NCBI GenBank assembly: GCA_000171835.1
Contig: ABHC01000021.1
Span: 62,501 to 120,727, forward strand
Length of the DNA: 58,227 nucleotides
Direction: 5' to 3'
Source of the DNA: an alpha proteobacterium BAL199
Lineage (GTDB): Bacteria > Pseudomonadota > Alphaproteobacteria > Thalassobaculales > Thalassobaculaceae
The notes under the pieces were generated by a model. That model did no database searches. It was not told the origin of the DNA and worked only from the letters and a program-made list of their open reading frames with translations. The position numbers and the translations under genes are program-made. Below are positions 36,778-58,170 of this stretch, piece by piece (the first letter of the stretch is position 1; each line of letters starts with the position of its first letter).

Positions 36778-37140
36778 TTAGAACTTCAGTCCAGCTTCAC
36801 GGGCAGCGTCGGCCAGGGCCTTCACACGTCCGTGAAAAATGTAGCCGCCGCGGTCGAAGACAACCTCTTCGAGTCCGGCTGCCTTGGCTCGCTCGGCGAC
36901 CAGCTTGCCGACCTCAACGGCCGCGGCTTTATCCGCGCCGGTTTTGATCCGAGCCTTCAGGTCCTTGTCGAGCGAACTTGCCGCCACCAGCGTTCGGCCA
37001 CCAGCGTCATCGATCACCTGCGCATAGATATGCTTGGACGACCGAAACACCGACAACCGAGGCCGCCCGTTTGCCTTCAGGCGGATCTGCGCGCGAGCGC
37101 GCATCTGGCGACGCTTAAAAAGATCTTTCGAGGAGAGCAT
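36778..37140 (-). CDS. rplR: 50S ribosomal protein L18
   Basis: L18 (120 aa), binds 5S rRNA with L5. [20 protein letters not shown] and [14 protein letters not shown] at the front, [20 protein letters not shown] and AREAGLKF at the end, are canonical. It lies 12 bp after rplF and 12 bp before rpsE. Confidence 0.98.
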   Translation of the reverse strand: MLSSKDLFKRRQMRARAQIRLKANGRPRLSVFRSSKHIYAQVIDDAGGRTLVAASSLDKDLKARIKTGADKAAAVEVGKLVAERAKAAGLEEVVFDRGGYIFHGRVKALADAAREAGLKF

Positions 37141-37152
37141 GTCCCCTACTCC

Positions 37153-37686
37153 TTACTTCTTCTTACCTTCCTTACGCAGGACGGTCTCGGTGGCGTACTT
37201 TACGCCCTTGCCCTTGAACGGCTCCGGCGGACGGAAGGCACGGATCTCCGCAGCAATCTGACCAACGCGCTGCTTGTCGGCACCGCTGATCTCAATGGCC
37301 GTCGGACGCTCGCACTTCATCGAGATGCCCTCGGGGATCGGATAGCGAACCGGATGGCTGAAGCCAAGCGACAGCACCAGGTCCTTACCCTCGACGGCGG
37401 CACGGTAGCCGACGCCGTTGATCTCAAGGTTCACGGTGAAGCCCGTGGAAACGCCGGTCACCAGATTGCTGACCAACGCCCGCGTGGTGCCCCACATCGC
37501 GCGTGCCTTCTGAGTCTCCCGAGCGGGACGGACGGACACGATATTGTCCGCGACCGTCACCTCCACGTCGGACGTGATCCGCGCTGACAGTGTGCCCAGC
37601 TTGCCTTTCGCCGTCACAGTGTCGTTCGCAATCTCAACCGTTACGTTGGCCGGGATCGCGACGGGATGTTTACCTACCCGCGACAT
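37153..37686 (-). CDS. rplF: 50S ribosomal protein L6
   Basis: L6 (177 aa) near the sarcin-ricin loop. The start is MSRVGKHPVAIPANV; two in-frame ATGs are adjacent, and the second (37686) gives proper spacing to GGAG. The C-terminal repeat contains ADKQRVGQIAAEIRAFRPPE and PFKGKGVKYATETV with the usual KKGKK-like end. A duplicated L6 fold is evident. Confidence 0.98.
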   Translation of the reverse strand: MSRVGKHPVAIPANVTVEIANDTVTAKGKLGTLSARITSDVEVTVADNIVSVRPARETQKARAMWGTTRALVSNLVTGVSTGFTVNLEINGVGYRAAVEGKDLVLSLGFSHPVRYPIPEGISMKCERPTAIEISGADKQRVGQIAAEIRAFRPPEPFKGKGVKYATETVLRKEGKKK

Positions 37687-37698
37687 CATCGTCTCCGA

Positions 37699-38097
37699 TC
37701 AGAATACCTGGCAGAGGACTTCGCCACCGACATTGGCAGCGCGCGCCTCATTGTCCGACATCACACCGCGCGGCGTCGAAAGGATCGCGATACCGAGGCC
37801 GTTGTAGACCCGCGGCAGATCTTTGATCTTCGAATACACCCGGCGTCCCGGCCGCGATACCCGCTTGATCTCCCGGATAACCGGCTCGCCTTCCTGGTAC
37901 TTCAGCTCAATGGACACCTCGTTCACGCCCGGGCGAGTTTCGCCGGTCGAGAAACCACGGATGAACCCTTCGCGCCGCAGAACCTCCAGCACATTGGAAC
38001 GCAACTTCGAGGCTGGGCTGTTTACGACCTGCTTGCGAGCGCTTTGCCCGTTGCGGATCCGAGTCAGCATGTCCCCGAGAGGATCGCTCATCGCCAT
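37699..38097 (-). CDS. rpsH: 30S ribosomal protein S8
   Basis: S8 (132 aa), primary binder of the 16S central domain and, in E. coli, translational repressor of the spc operon. [18 protein letters not shown] opens the protein and [20 protein letters not shown] is near the C-terminus. The ATG at 38097 has GGAGGA seven bases upstream; a longer frame overlaps rpsN. Confidence 0.98.
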   Translation of the reverse strand: MAMSDPLGDMLTRIRNGQSARKQVVNSPASKLRSNVLEVLRREGFIRGFSTGETRPGVNEVSIELKYQEGEPVIREIKRVSRPGRRVYSKIKDLPRVYNGLGIAILSTPRGVMSDNEARAANVGGEVLCQVF

Positions 38098-38113
38098 GGA
38101 CCGTCCTCCTTCC

Positions 38114-38419
38114 TTACCAGCTCGACTTGACCACACCCGGGATCAACCCGGTGGAGCCGAGGTCGCGCAACGCAATGCGCGAAATCTTGAACTTGCGGTA
38201 GACACCGCGCGGACGTCCGGTCAACTCACAGCGGTTGCGGACGCGGATCTTGGCACCGTTACGTGGCATCTGAGCCAACGTCACCGTCGCCAGGAAGCGT
38301 TCCTCGATCGGGACCGACTTGTCTGTCGCGATCGCCTTCAGACGCGCCCGCTTCGCCGCATGTTGTGCGACCAGCCGGGCCCGGCGGTTGTTCTTCTCAA
38401 TTGAGCTCTTCTTCGCCAT
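38114..38419 (-). CDS. rpsN: 30S ribosomal protein S14 (zinc-free type)
   Basis: S14 (101 aa) of the long, C-minus form: it has no CxxC zinc pairs, as in other proteobacteria. [13 protein letters not shown] opens it, and [20 protein letters not shown] with [20 protein letters not shown] ends it. It lies 17 bp both after rplE and before rpsH. Confidence 0.98.
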   Translation of the reverse strand: MAKKSSIEKNNRRARLVAQHAAKRARLKAIATDKSVPIEERFLATVTLAQMPRNGAKIRVRNRCELTGRPRGVYRKFKISRIALRDLGSTGLIPGVVKSSW

Positions 38420-38436
38420 TCCGTCCTCCGGCCCCG

Positions 38437-38976
38437 TCAGTTGACGAACGGGAACTGGAAGCGCTTGAGCAGTTCGCGCGCCTCGTCGTCCGTCTTCGCC
38501 GTGGTGACCACGATAATGTCCATGCCCCGAACGCTGTCGACCTTGTCGTAGTCGATTTCCGGAAACACGATCTGTTCCTTAACGCCCATCGAGTAGTTCC
38601 CGCGGCCGTCGAAGCTCTTGGGATTCAAGCCGCGGAAGTCGCGAACCCGCGGCAGGGCGATATTCACCAGCCGATCCAGGAACTCGAACATCCGGTCACG
38701 CCGCAGTGTGACCTTCACACCGATCGGCATGCCCTCGCGCAGCTTGAAGCCGGCGATCGACTTCTTCGCCCGGGTTACGACCGGCTTCTGGCCGGCGATC
38801 CGGGTGATCTCGTCCACCGCGATATTGATCTTCTTCGAGTCCGAAGCCGCCTCGCCGACACCCATATTGATGACGATCTTCTCAAGGCGTGGAACCTCGA
38901 GGAGGTTCTTGTAGCCGAACTGAGTCATCAGCTCCGGCCGGATGGCCTCGTTATATACTGCCTGCAGTCGAACCAT
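38437..38976 (-). CDS. rplE: 50S ribosomal protein L5
   Basis: L5 (179 aa), a 5S rRNA binder of the central protuberance. [32 protein letters not shown] and [20 protein letters not shown] are standard, with [19 protein letters not shown] before the end. It lies 20 bp after rplX. Confidence 0.98.
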   Translation of the reverse strand: MVRLQAVYNEAIRPELMTQFGYKNLLEVPRLEKIVINMGVGEAASDSKKINIAVDEITRIAGQKPVVTRAKKSIAGFKLREGMPIGVKVTLRRDRMFEFLDRLVNIALPRVRDFRGLNPKSFDGRGNYSMGVKEQIVFPEIDYDKVDSVRGMDIIVVTTAKTDDEARELLKRFQFPFVN

Positions 38977-38996
38977 TGTCCGTTCTCCCTCTCGGA

Positions 38997-39314
38997 TCAG
39001 GCGTCGATGACTTCGCCGGAGCGCTTAGCAACGCGCACCTTGCGACCGTCATCGAGAACCTTGAAACCGACCCGAGTCGGCTCGCCCGTCTTGGGATCCG
39101 CGAGCATCACGTTCGACAAATGCATCGCAGCTTCGCGCTCGATGATGCCACCGGCCTGAGTCTGCGAAGCCCGAGTGTGGCGCTTGATCATGTTCACGCC
39201 CTGGACGACCACCCGGTCCTCCTTCGGCAGAACGCTCAAGACCTCTCCGGTCTTTCCCTTGTCGCGGCCGGTGGTCACAACCACACGATCGCCCTTCTTG
39301 ACGCGCGCGGCCAT
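38997..39314 (-). CDS. rplX: 50S ribosomal protein L24
   Basis: L24 (105 aa), an assembly initiator with a KOW motif ([20 protein letters not shown]). [19 protein letters not shown] follows. The ATG shares one base with the rplN stop (TGATG), so reinitiation is likely. An alternative GTG one codon upstream lies inside the rplN stop region. Confidence 0.98.
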   Translation of the reverse strand: MAARVKKGDRVVVTTGRDKGKTGEVLSVLPKEDRVVVQGVNMIKRHTRASQTQAGGIIEREAAMHLSNVMLADPKTGEPTRVGFKVLDDGRKVRVAKRSGEVIDA

Positions 39315-39682
39315 CACAACACCTCCGGAGCCAGCGAGATGATCTTCATAAACTTCTTGGCCCGCAACTCACGCGTCACGGGGCCGAAGATACGAGTGCC
39401 GATCGGCTCGCCCTGCTTGTTGATCAGCACGGCGGCATTCCGATCGAAACGGATCGCAGAACCATCCTGGCGGCGCAGCTCCTTGGCGGTGCGAACGATG
39501 ACGGCGCGATGCACGTCACCCTTCTTCACGCGACCCCGCGGGATGGCTTCCTTGACCGAAACGACGATCACGTCGCCGATCGAGGCCACCTTTCGCTTGG
39601 ACCCGCCGAGCACCTTGATGCACTGCACCCTCCGCGCGCCGGAATTGTCGGCAACCTCGAGGTTCGTCTGCATCTGGATCAT
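39314..39682 (-). CDS. rplN: 50S ribosomal protein L14
   Basis: L14 (122 aa) at the subunit interface. [20 protein letters not shown] starts it; [36 protein letters not shown] and [18 protein letters not shown]-type sequence ([20 protein letters not shown]) follow. It begins the spc part in E. coli nomenclature, but only 24 bp separate it from rpsQ here, so there is no distinct spc promoter. Confidence 0.98.
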   Translation of the reverse strand: MIQMQTNLEVADNSGARRVQCIKVLGGSKRKVASIGDVIVVSVKEAIPRGRVKKGDVHRAVIVRTAKELRRQDGSAIRFDRNAAVLINKQGEPIGTRIFGPVTRELRAKKFMKIISLAPEVL

Positions 39683-39706
39683 AGTCTTAGTCTCCTAAAA
39701 TCCGGC

Positions 39707-39958
39707 TCAGGCGTTGTCGGCCGCCGAGTCCTCATAGAGGACCTCGAAGCGCTTTGACTTCGAAACCGGCCGGCACTCGCGCACCCGGACCATGTCACCC
39801 TGCTTGAAGCGGTTCTCGGGGTCGTGTGCCGCGAGCTTCTTCGTGCGGGTAATGAACTTCTTGTACAGCGGGTGCATAACCCGCCGCTGGACGGTTACGA
39901 CCACAGTCTTATCAGCCTTATCGCTGACGACGGTGCCCTGTAGAACTCGCCTCGGCAT
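39707..39958 (-). CDS. rpsQ: 30S ribosomal protein S17
   Basis: S17 (83 aa), an OB-fold primary 16S rRNA binder. [39 protein letters not shown] and [18 protein letters not shown] are canonical. It lies 30 bp after rpmC. Confidence 0.98.
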   Translation of the reverse strand: MPRRVLQGTVVSDKADKTVVVTVQRRVMHPLYKKFITRTKKLAAHDPENRFKQGDMVRVRECRPVSKSKRFEVLYEDSAADNA

Positions 39959-39988
39959 CGCTTTCTCCTAACCCCTCGTCCGTCCGCG

Positions 39989-40201
39989 TCAGGCCGCGGC
40001 TTCGGCGCGCTTCTTCTCGCCCATAATGGTCTTCACCTTGGCGATCTCGCGCCGCACCTGCCGCATGCGGTCGGTGTTTTCCAGCTGACCATTCGCCTTC
40101 TGGAAGCGAAGGTTGAAATGCTCACGGCGCAGCTGAAGCAGCTGCTCCTTGAGCAGGTCCGGCGTCTTGGTGCGCAGGTCCTGGGCTACTTTGTTCGCCA
40201 T
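39989..40201 (-). CDS. rpmC: 50S ribosomal protein L29
   Basis: L29 (70 aa), a helical hairpin at the tunnel exit that contacts trigger factor and SRP. The real start is [15 protein letters not shown] at 40201; [20 protein letters not shown] and the [19 protein letters not shown] helix follow. The open frame continues upstream over rplP but that part is not coding. The gap to rplP is 20 bp. Confidence 0.97.
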   Translation of the reverse strand: MANKVAQDLRTKTPDLLKEQLLQLRREHFNLRFQKANGQLENTDRMRQVRREIAKVKTIMGEKKRAEAAA

Positions 40202-40221
40202 CACTCGATCCTCCAGACCGC

Positions 40222-40635
40222 TCACTCGCCGAGACGAACCACGAACCGGGTGTCGACCGGCAGCTTCATGGCGGCAAGGCGGAACGCCTCCTCCGCCAGG
40301 TCGCGCGGGACACCGTCCAGTTCGAACATGATCCGACCCGGCTTCACCCGGCACACCCAAAACTCGGGAGCGCCCTTACCTTTACCCATCCGAACCTCGG
40401 CGGGCTTCGACGACACCGGCACATCCGGGAAGATCCGGATCCACACCCGACCGACACGGCGAATGTGACGGGTGATCGCCCGCCGAGCCGCTTCGATCTG
40501 CCGAGCGGTCACCCGCGCCGGCGTGGTCGCCTTCAATCCATAGGCGCCGAAGTTCAGCGCCGTCCCGCCCTTGGCCAAGCCATGGATACGGCCCTTGTGC
40601 GCCTTACGAAACTTGGTGCGCTTCGGGGACAGCAT
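40222..40635 (-). CDS. rplP: 50S ribosomal protein L16
   Basis: L16 (137 aa), near the A-site tRNA elbow. [19 protein letters not shown] opens it. [20 protein letters not shown] and [20 protein letters not shown], with the arginine that is hydroxylated in some bacteria (VRMGKGKG region), follow. It lies 27 bp after rpsC. Confidence 0.98.
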   Translation of the reverse strand: MLSPKRTKFRKAHKGRIHGLAKGGTALNFGAYGLKATTPARVTARQIEAARRAITRHIRRVGRVWIRIFPDVPVSSKPAEVRMGKGKGAPEFWVCRVKPGRIMFELDGVPRDLAEEAFRLAAMKLPVDTRFVVRLGE

Positions 40636-40662
40636 GTCTTAGTCTCCTCTCGCTCCGGTCGC

Positions 40663-41346
40663 TCAGCGCTGACCGCCGGGCTGTTGCTCGGCCAGTCGCT
40701 TGTCCTGCGCCATCGGGTCGTGCGCCATGATTTCACCCTTGAACACCCAGACTTTCACGCCGCAGGTGCCGTAGGTGGTGAATGCCGTCGCGTCGCCGTA
40801 ATCGATATCCGCGCGCAGCGTGTGCAACGGCACCCGCCCTTCGCGATACCACTCGGTCCGCGCAATCTCGGCGCCGCCCAGACGACCACCGCAGGTGATG
40901 CGGATGCCCTGGGCGCCGAGGCGCATGGCCGACTGGACCGCGCGCTTCATCGCACGGCGGAACGCAACCCGACGCTCCAGCTGCTGGGCAATGTTCTCAG
41001 CCACCAGCTTCGCGTCGATCTCCGGCTTGCGAATCTCGACGATGTTCAAGGCAACGTCGGTCCGGGTCATCTGCGAGAGCTCCTGACGAAGCTTCTCGAT
41101 GTCCGCACCCTTCTTGCCGATAATCACGCCCGGCCGAGCCGTATAGATCGTGATCCGGGCCCGCTTGGCCGGACGCTCGATGACGATCCGGCTGACGCCA
41201 GCCTGCCGCAACCGCTTCTGCAGGAACTTCCGCAGCACCAGGTCCTCGTGAAGAAGAGCGGCATAGCCCTTCGACGCGAACCAGCGCGAATCCCACGTGC
41301 GGTTGATGCCGAGCCGCAGCCCGATCGGATTGACTTTATGACCCAT
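40663..41346 (-). CDS. rpsC: 30S ribosomal protein S3
   Basis: S3 (227 aa), part of the mRNA entry helicase. [20 protein letters not shown] leads into a KH domain with [15 protein letters not shown], followed by the C-terminal domain with [20 protein letters not shown] and [20 protein letters not shown]. The ATG shares a base with the rplV stop (TGATG). The tail is Gln/Pro-rich. Confidence 0.98.
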   Translation of the reverse strand: MGHKVNPIGLRLGINRTWDSRWFASKGYAALLHEDLVLRKFLQKRLRQAGVSRIVIERPAKRARITIYTARPGVIIGKKGADIEKLRQELSQMTRTDVALNIVEIRKPEIDAKLVAENIAQQLERRVAFRRAMKRAVQSAMRLGAQGIRITCGGRLGGAEIARTEWYREGRVPLHTLRADIDYGDATAFTTYGTCGVKVWVFKGEIMAHDPMAQDKRLAEQQPGGQR

Positions 41347-41726
41347 CAGCCCTGCTCCTCGCGCTCACGCACAACCACGGTCAGGTGCGAGAACGGCTTT
41401 TCGATCTTGCCGACCCGACCGCGAGCCCGTGGGCGGAAACGCTTCATCCGCATGCTCTTACCGACATACGCTTCCTTCACATAGAGGCGGTCGACATCGA
41501 GCTGGTGGTTGTTCTCGGCATTCGCGATCGCCGACTCCAACGCCTTCTTCACCGCACCGGCGATCCGGCGCTTGGAGAACATCAGCGACGAAATCGCCTT
41601 TGCCGCGTCGAGCCCACGGATGGTCTCGGCAACCACGTTCAACTTCTGTGCACTGACCCGAAGGTTGTGGACGATGGCCTGCGCCTCGTTATCGTCCAAC
41701 TTCCGGGCGGCTGACTGCTTACCCAT
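41346..41726 (-). CDS. rplV: 50S ribosomal protein L22
   Basis: L22 (126 aa) with a loop reaching into the exit tunnel. [40 protein letters not shown] and the loop [20 protein letters not shown] are all present. No macrolide-type deletion is evident in the [11 protein letters not shown] tip. It lies 21 bp after rpsS. Confidence 0.98.
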   Translation of the reverse strand: MGKQSAARKLDDNEAQAIVHNLRVSAQKLNVVAETIRGLDAAKAISSLMFSKRRIAGAVKKALESAIANAENNHQLDVDRLYVKEAYVGKSMRMKRFRPRARGRVGKIEKPFSHLTVVVREREEQG

Positions 41727-41747
41727 AAGCCTGCTCCCTCACCGCGC

Positions 41748-42023
41748 TCAGCGCCGCGCCTTCTTGTCGGCCGCGTGCCCGTAATAGGTGCGCGTCGGCG
41801 AGAACTCGCCAAACTTGTGGCCGACCATGTTCTCGGTCACCAGCACCGGGATGAACTTCTGGCCGTTGTGCACGCCGAAGGTCAGGCCGACGAACTGCGG
41901 CATGATCGTCGAGCGACGCGCCCAGATCTTGATAACCTCGTTGCGCCCAGACGCACGGGAAGTGTCGGCCTTCTTGAGAAGGTAACCGTCGACGAACGGT
42001 CCCTTCCATACGGATCGAGCCAC
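41748..42023 (-). CDS. rpsS: 30S ribosomal protein S19
   Basis: S19 (91 aa) of the small-subunit head. [40 protein letters not shown] and [20 protein letters not shown] are canonical, ending with [10 protein letters not shown]. It lies 11 bp after rplB. Confidence 0.98.
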   Translation of the reverse strand: MARSVWKGPFVDGYLLKKADTSRASGRNEVIKIWARRSTIMPQFVGLTFGVHNGQKFIPVLVTENMVGHKFGEFSPTRTYYGHAADKKARR

Positions 42024-42034
42024 CGTCGTTCTCC

Positions 42035-42859
42035 TTACTTCTTCCGGCGCCGGACAATGAGACGATCGCTCGCCTTATTGTTACGCGTCTTCTTGCCCTT
42101 GGTCGGCTTGCCCCACGGCGTCACCGGATGGCGACCACCGGAGGTTCGGCCTTCACCACCGCCATGCGGGTGATCAACCGGGTTCATGGCAACGCCACGA
42201 ACCGCCGGGCGCTTGCCCAGCCACCGATTGCGACCGGCCTTGCCGAGGTTGATGTTCTGCTGGTCCGGGTTCGACACCGCACCGATTGTCGCCATGCACT
42301 CACTGCGCACCATCCGCACTTCGCCGGAGGCGAGACGCAGCAGCGCGTAACCGGCATCACGGCCGACGATCTGCACATAGGTCCCGGCCGAACGTGATAG
42401 CTGGCCACCCTTGCCCGCTTTCAGCTCGACGTTGTGGACGATCGTGCCAATCGGAATGCTGCGAAGCGGCATCGCGTTGCCCGGCTTCACGTCGGTCTTC
42501 TCGCCAGCGATCACCTTATCGCCAACCGCCAGACGCTGCGGCGCCAGGATGTAGACCTGCTCGCCGTCCTCGTATGAGATCAGCGCAATGAACGCGGTCC
42601 GGTTCGGATCGTACTCCAGGCGCTCGACGGTGCCGACCATGTCGAACTTGCGGCGCTTGAAGTCGATGATCCGATAGCGCTGCTTGTGACCACCACCACG
42701 ACGGCGCGCGGTGATGCGGCCGGTGTTGTTGCGGCCGGCAGACTTCGTCAGACCTTCCGTCAGGCTCTTGACCGGCTTGCCCTTCCACAGCTCGGACCGA
42801 TCAACGATCACGAGCTGACGCTGGGAGGGCGTCGTCGGATTGTAGGATTTCAACGCCAT
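42035..42859 (-). CDS. rplB: 50S ribosomal protein L2
   Basis: L2 (274 aa), needed for subunit joining and peptidyl transfer. [20 protein letters not shown] opens the RNA-binding region. The C-terminal [13 protein letters not shown] block contains the conserved histidine associated with peptidyl-transferase function. The start [17 protein letters not shown] follows rplW by four bases. Confidence 0.98.
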   Translation of the reverse strand: MALKSYNPTTPSQRQLVIVDRSELWKGKPVKSLTEGLTKSAGRNNTGRITARRRGGGHKQRYRIIDFKRRKFDMVGTVERLEYDPNRTAFIALISYEDGEQVYILAPQRLAVGDKVIAGEKTDVKPGNAMPLRSIPIGTIVHNVELKAGKGGQLSRSAGTYVQIVGRDAGYALLRLASGEVRMVRSECMATIGAVSNPDQQNINLGKAGRNRWLGKRPAVRGVAMNPVDHPHGGGEGRTSGGRHPVTPWGKPTKGKKTRNNKASDRLIVRRRKK

Positions 42860-42863
42860 GGCG

Positions 42864-43193
42864 TCAGACTCCCGCCACTAGGTCGATCGACTGGCCTTCA
42901 GCCAGTGTCACGACGGCCTTCTTGTAGTCGGACCGGCGACCGGGACGGCCGCGGAAACGCTTGGTCTTGCCCTTGACGCGGAGAGTGTTCACCGCCTCGA
43001 CCTTGACCTCGAACAAACGCTCGACCGCAAGCTTGATCTCTGGCTTCGAAGCGTCCAGGGGCACCTTGAAGGTGACCTGGTTGAACTCCGAGCCACGGGT
43101 CGACTTCTCGGTGACGATTGGAGCGCGGATGAGTTCAAACGCCCGCTCCGAGCTCACCGTCGTCGTCTTCGACTTGTAGGGTCGGATGCTCAT
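42864..43193 (-). CDS. rplW: 50S ribosomal protein L23
   Basis: L23 (109 aa) at the tunnel exit, docking site for trigger factor and SRP. The conserved [11 protein letters not shown] and [20 protein letters not shown] are followed by [20 protein letters not shown]. The start overlaps the rplD stop as ATGA. The N-terminal extension ([19 protein letters not shown]) is slightly longer than in E. coli. Confidence 0.97.
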   Translation of the reverse strand: MSIRPYKSKTTTVSSERAFELIRAPIVTEKSTRGSEFNQVTFKVPLDASKPEIKLAVERLFEVKVEAVNTLRVKGKTKRFRGRPGRRSDYKKAVVTLAEGQSIDLVAGV

Positions 43194-43810
43194 TTCAGCC
43201 GCGCCTCCAAATGCTCGACGGCACCGCGGGTCAAGACCAGCGTCTCGCGCCGCAGGATGTCATAGACGTTCGCGCCCTGTTGCGGCAGCACGTCCACCCT
43301 CGGGATGTTCCGAGCCGCCCGCGCGAAACCTTCGTTCAGCTCCGGACCGTCAATCACCAGGACCGACTGCCAACCGAGCTTCTCGAACTTCGCCGCCAAC
43401 AGCTTCGTCTTCGCTTCGTCGGTCGACGCCGCGTCCAGCACGATCAGTTGGCCGGACTTCAGCTTCGCCGACAGCGCGCACTTCAGACCAAGCTTGCGGA
43501 CCTTCTTGGGAAGATCGTGAGCGTGGCTGCGCACCACCGGACCATGCACGGTCTGACCGCCACGGAACTGGGTTGCCCGGATCGATCCCTGACGAGCCCG
43601 ACCGGTACCCTTCTGGCGGAACGGCTTCTTGGTCGTGCCGCTGATCTCCGAGATGCTCTTGGTCTTGTGGTTACCGGAGCGCCGCTTAGCGAGCTGCCAG
43701 TTCACGACCCGAGCCAGGATGTCGCGGCGCGGATCCAGACCGAAGATCGAGTCATCGAGATCGATCTCGCCGGTCTTCTCCGCATCGAGGTTGGTGACCT
43801 CCAGCTTCAT
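43190..43810 (-). CDS. rplD: 50S ribosomal protein L4
   Basis: L4 (206 aa), tunnel protein and, in E. coli, autogenous repressor of the S10 operon. [20 protein letters not shown], the tunnel loop [20 protein letters not shown] and [20 protein letters not shown] are visible. It starts four bases after the rplC stop. Confidence 0.98.
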   Translation of the reverse strand: MKLEVTNLDAEKTGEIDLDDSIFGLDPRRDILARVVNWQLAKRRSGNHKTKSISEISGTTKKPFRQKGTGRARQGSIRATQFRGGQTVHGPVVRSHAHDLPKKVRKLGLKCALSAKLKSGQLIVLDAASTDEAKTKLLAAKFEKLGWQSVLVIDGPELNEGFARAARNIPRVDVLPQQGANVYDILRRETLVLTRGAVEHLEARLK

Positions 43811-43814
43811 GGCC

Positions 43815-44564
43815 TCAGTCCTTCTGCTCCGACTCGCCCACCGGCGAGTCGGCCGGGGCGTCTTCGACAGACGCCGTTTGTTCCGTGGCCGCTGCTTTGA
43901 TAGCGGCCGGGAACGGCACGCCTTCCGGCAACTTCGCCTTCACGGCATCGCTCAACAGCACCCATCCACCGTCCGAACCCGGCACCGCGCCGCGAACCAG
44001 GATCAGGCCGCGCTCGGCGTCGGTCGACACGATCACCAGGTTCTGGGTGGTGACGCGAACGTCGCCCATGTGCCCGGCCATCTTCTTGCCCTTCCACACC
44101 CGGCCCGGATCCTGGTTGTTACCAGTGGAGCCATGACTGCGGTGGGACAGCGACACGCCGTGGCTGGCCCGCAGACCGGAAAAGTTGTGCCGCTTCATCG
44201 CGCCGGCGAAGCCCTTACCGATCGAGGTTCCCGTAACGTCGACCTTTTGGCCGGCCACGAAATGCTCGACTGACAGTTCGGCTCCAACATCCAGCAACGC
44301 GTCTTCGGTAACCCGAAACTCAACCAGCTTGCGCTTCGGCTCGACACCCGCTTTCGCGAAATGGCCGCGCATCGGCTTGGTGGTGTGCTTCGGCTTCCGT
44401 ACGCCCACACCGAGCTGAACCGCGGTGTAGCCGTCCTTGTCCTGGGTGCGGACGGAAACGACCTGACAGCCGTCTACCTTCAGCACCGTAACCGGTACGT
44501 GCGTGCCCTCGTCGGTAAAGACGCGGGTCATGCCGACCTTCTGAGCGATCATTCCGGAACGCAT
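43815..44564 (-). CDS. rplC: 50S ribosomal protein L3
   Basis: L3 (249 aa), an early assembly protein reaching the peptidyl-transferase centre. [20 protein letters not shown] opens it; [20 protein letters not shown] contains the glutamine methylated in many bacteria. The last 40 residues are an Ala/Glu-rich extension ([20 protein letters not shown]) beyond the E. coli end, as in other alphaproteobacteria. Confidence 0.98.
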   Translation of the reverse strand: MRSGMIAQKVGMTRVFTDEGTHVPVTVLKVDGCQVVSVRTQDKDGYTAVQLGVGVRKPKHTTKPMRGHFAKAGVEPKRKLVEFRVTEDALLDVGAELSVEHFVAGQKVDVTGTSIGKGFAGAMKRHNFSGLRASHGVSLSHRSHGSTGNNQDPGRVWKGKKMAGHMGDVRVTTQNLVIVSTDAERGLILVRGAVPGSDGGWVLLSDAVKAKLPEGVPFPAAIKAAATEQTASVEDAPADSPVGESEQKD

Positions 44565-44576
44565 GCCCGATCCCCC

Positions 44577-44885
44577 TTAGAGCTTGATCTCGACGTCGAC
44601 GCCGGACGCCAAGTCGAGCTTCATCAAGGCATCAACCGTCTGCGGCGTCGGATCGACGATGTCGAGCACCCGCTTGTGCGTGCGAACCTCGAACTGCTCG
44701 CGGCTCTTCTTGTCGATGTGCGGACCCCGCAGCACCGTGAACCGCTCGATCCGTGTCGGCAGCGGAATCGGACCCCGAACCCGGGCACCGGTACGCTTTG
44801 CCGTGTTCACGATCTCCCCGGTCGACTGGTCGAGGACCCGGTGATCGAACGCCTTCAGGCGGATGCGGATATTCTGACTGTCCAT
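44577..44885 (-). CDS. rpsJ: 30S ribosomal protein S10 (NusE)
   Basis: S10 (102 aa), small-subunit head protein and NusE in antitermination. [37 protein letters not shown] and [20 protein letters not shown] are canonical. It opens the S10 segment, only 29 bases after the T run of the tuf terminator, so it lacks an obvious promoter of its own. Confidence 0.98.
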   Translation of the reverse strand: MDSQNIRIRLKAFDHRVLDQSTGEIVNTAKRTGARVRGPIPLPTRIERFTVLRGPHIDKKSREQFEVRTHKRVLDIVDPTPQTVDALMKLDLASGVDVEIKL

Positions 44886-44914
44886 CGTCTCAATCCCACG
44901 CTCTCTGAGGAGCG

Positions 44915-44950
44915 AAAAAGTGCCCCCGCCGACCGTTTGGCCAGCGGGGC
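44915..44950 (-). terminator. Rho-independent terminator after tuf
   Basis: On the minus strand a long GC stem, GCCCCGCTGGCC against GGTCGGCGGGGGC with an AAAC loop (44922-44950), is followed by ACTTTTTCG. It begins 11 bases after the tuf stop and marks the end of the str segment before rpsJ. Confidence 0.85.
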
Positions 44951-44960
44951 CGTTTCATCT

Positions 44961-46151
<1,191 letters not shown>

Positions 46152-46216
46152 CCCGGTCCGCTCCGTAATTGGGTGACGTGCGTCGTCCGCTGGTTTGCTT
46201 TGGGGTCAACTGGCCG

Positions 46217-48292
<2,076 letters not shown>

Positions 48293-48322
48293 AACTCGGG
48301 TCCTTGTCGCTTACGCTTACAG

Positions 48323-48793
48323 TTACCAGCGGTAGTGCGAAAACGCCTTATTGGCGTCCGCCATCCGGTGGGTGTCTTCGCGCTTCTTCACGGCAGTGCC
48401 GCGACTGTTCGCTGCGTCGACCAGCTCTCCAGAGAGCCGTTCGGTCATGGTCTTCTCGGAGCGCTTGCGCGCTGCATCGATCAACCAGCGGATGGCCAGC
48501 GCCTGAGCGCGTTCCGGCCGAACCTCAACCGGCACCTGATAGGTGGCACCGCCAACGCGGCGCGACCGAACTTCCAGATGCGGCTTCACGTTGCCGAGCG
48601 CGTCGTGGAACAGCCGGATCGGCTCACCGCCGGTCCGCTTGGCCACGCGATCGAACGCCCCGTAGACGATGCCCTCGGCGACCGAGCGCTTGCCGTCATA
48701 CATGAGGCAGCTCATGAACTTGGAGACAACCTCATCCCCAAACTTGGCATCCGGAAGGACCGGACGCTTCTCAGCACGATGCCGACGCGACAT
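48323..48793 (-). CDS. rpsG: 30S ribosomal protein S7
   Basis: S7 (156 aa), nucleates the 3' domain of 16S rRNA and represses str translation in E. coli. [20 protein letters not shown] opens it and [20 protein letters not shown] follows, then [20 protein letters not shown]. It ends KAFSHYRW as expected. It starts 12 bp after rpsL stops. Confidence 0.98.
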   Translation of the reverse strand: MSRRHRAEKRPVLPDAKFGDEVVSKFMSCLMYDGKRSVAEGIVYGAFDRVAKRTGGEPIRLFHDALGNVKPHLEVRSRRVGGATYQVPVEVRPERAQALAIRWLIDAARKRSEKTMTERLSGELVDAANSRGTAVKKREDTHRMADANKAFSHYRW

Positions 48794-48805
48794 ACGGGAT
48801 TCTCC

Positions 48806-49177
48806 TTACTTCGGCCGCTTCGCGCCGTATTTCGAACGGCGCTGACGACGATCCTTGACGCCCTGGGTGTCAAGGGTGCCGCGAATGATGTGATAGCGAA
48901 CGCCCGGAAGGTCCTTCACGCGGCCGCCTCGGATCATGACGACCGAGTGCTCCTGCAGATTGTGACCTTCGCCGGGAATGTAGCTGATGACCTCAAAGCC
49001 GTTGGTCAGACGCACACGCGCGACTTTACGAAGCGCCGAGTTCGGCTTCTTCGGGGTCGTCGTGTAGACGCGGGTGCAAACACCACGCTTCTGCGGACAC
49101 GCCTGAAGCGCCGGAACCTTGTTCCGCTTCACCGGCACCTTGCGCCCGTGGTTGATCAACTGGTTGATCGTCGGCAT
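48806..49177 (-). CDS. rpsL: 30S ribosomal protein S12
   Basis: S12 (123 aa), decoding-centre protein. [20 protein letters not shown], the [19 protein letters not shown] block and [18 protein letters not shown] are intact. Lys43 and Lys88 have the streptomycin-sensitive state and Asp89 is the residue methylthiolated in many bacteria. A longer frame starting at 49198 is not needed. It leads the str segment with a leader of about 200 bases from the promoter at 49386-49414. Confidence 0.98.
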   Translation of the reverse strand: MPTINQLINHGRKVPVKRNKVPALQACPQKRGVCTRVYTTTPKKPNSALRKVARVRLTNGFEVISYIPGEGHNLQEHSVVMIRGGRVKDLPGVRYHIIRGTLDTQGVKDRRQRRSKYGAKRPK

Positions 49178-49385
49178 CCGTCGATCCTTCTCGACCAAAA
49201 ACGCGCGAACTTGCCACCAGCCGGATCATCGACCCGTGGCAAACTCGCTCATCAGACCGACCCGCGGAAACCGCAGGCCCTCGATTTTTTCTTCGTACCC
49301 AATTGCCGTCACTGTGTCTGAATGCCCGGGCGCAGCAGATAGAGCGCCACGGGGTTCACCACCAGCCCCGGTCTAAGGTGCGCGG

Positions 49386-49414
49386 ATACTATGGAGGAGG
49401 CCTCGGCGGGTCAA
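49386..49414 (-). promoter_or_regulatory. Sigma-70-type promoter of the str operon
   Basis: Minus strand: TTGACC (49414-49409), 17-base spacer, TAGTAT (49391-49386). Near-consensus hexamers with ideal spacing, upstream of rpsL, with a predicted start about 200 bases before the rpsL ATG. An inverted repeat directly precedes the -35. Confidence 0.75.
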
Positions 49415-49446
49415 GCGGAGATTCCGGAAAAATGCAGGAATTCCGC
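49415..49446 (-). repeat. Inverted repeat abutting the str promoter -35
   Basis: GCGGA(G)ATTCC at 49415-49425 is complementary to GGAATTCCGC at 49437-49446, giving ten pairs with one bulged base and an 11-base loop. Its inner edge touches the -35 hexamer. It could be a protein site or a structure in read-through rpoC transcripts. Confidence 0.45.
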
Positions 49447-49543
49447 GGGCTCCGACTCCACCCTCGTCGCGCAAGGTTGTTGCGCCGCAGGCAGCATGTA
49501 GGTAATGTTCGGTCGCATTGTGATCCTGAGCCTAGAACGAAGC

Positions 49544-49574
49544 GGTCCCCCGCGGCGCAAAGCTACGGGGGACC
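49544..49574 (-). terminator. Hairpin downstream of rpoC
   Basis: GGTCCCCCG (49544-49552) pairs perfectly with CGGGGGACC (49566-49574), with a 13-base loop, 42 bases after the rpoC stop. No T run follows on the minus strand, so termination may be partial or Rho-assisted. Confidence 0.5.
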
Positions 49575-49616
49575 GATCCTGTCGTCTTCGCCAGGCCGAT
49601 CGGCCGAGCGACTCGC

Positions 49617-53849
<4,233 letters not shown>

Positions 53850-53909
53850 TCAGTCGCAACCGACCGATGATTACACCCCTTACGATCCGCTAACGGCCGA
53901 CAGGAAGCG

Positions 53910-58088
<4,179 letters not shown>

Positions 58089-58120
58089 GATATGACCTCG
58101 TCGACCTCGCGGGTGACCCG

Positions 58121-58170
58121 TGGAATCTCAGATGATTCCATCGGTTGAGCAGACTTCGCCCAGATGGGCG
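58121..58170 (-). other. Two short hairpins upstream of rpoB
   Basis: TGGAATC/GATTCCA (58121-58127 with 58134-58140, six-base loop) and CGCCCA/TGGGCG (58157-58170, two-base loop) lie 33 to 82 bases before the rpoB start. In other bacteria the rplL-rpoB spacer carries a partial terminator and RNase III site; these could play that role. The remaining bases to the right edge hold nothing else I recognise. Confidence 0.35.

Larger units (their letters stand above)
49178..49616 (-). other. rpoC-rpsL intergenic region with terminator, inverted repeat and promoter
   Basis: No gene is seen in these 439 bases. In transcription order the region holds a hairpin after rpoC (49544-49574), an inverted repeat (49415-49446) abutting a strong promoter (49386-49414), and a 200-base leader before rpsL. 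The leader contains a run of A residues around 49285-49295 on the coding side and no obvious second promoter. Confidence 0.6.

Noticed and set aside
46152-46216. TTGACC upstream of tuf as a separate promoter
   Set aside because: The bases at the right distance for a -10 are ACGACG, far from consensus; the hexamer probably reflects chance.
48806-49177. Streptomycin-resistance changes in rpsL
   Set aside because: Lys43 and Lys88 are both the normal residues.
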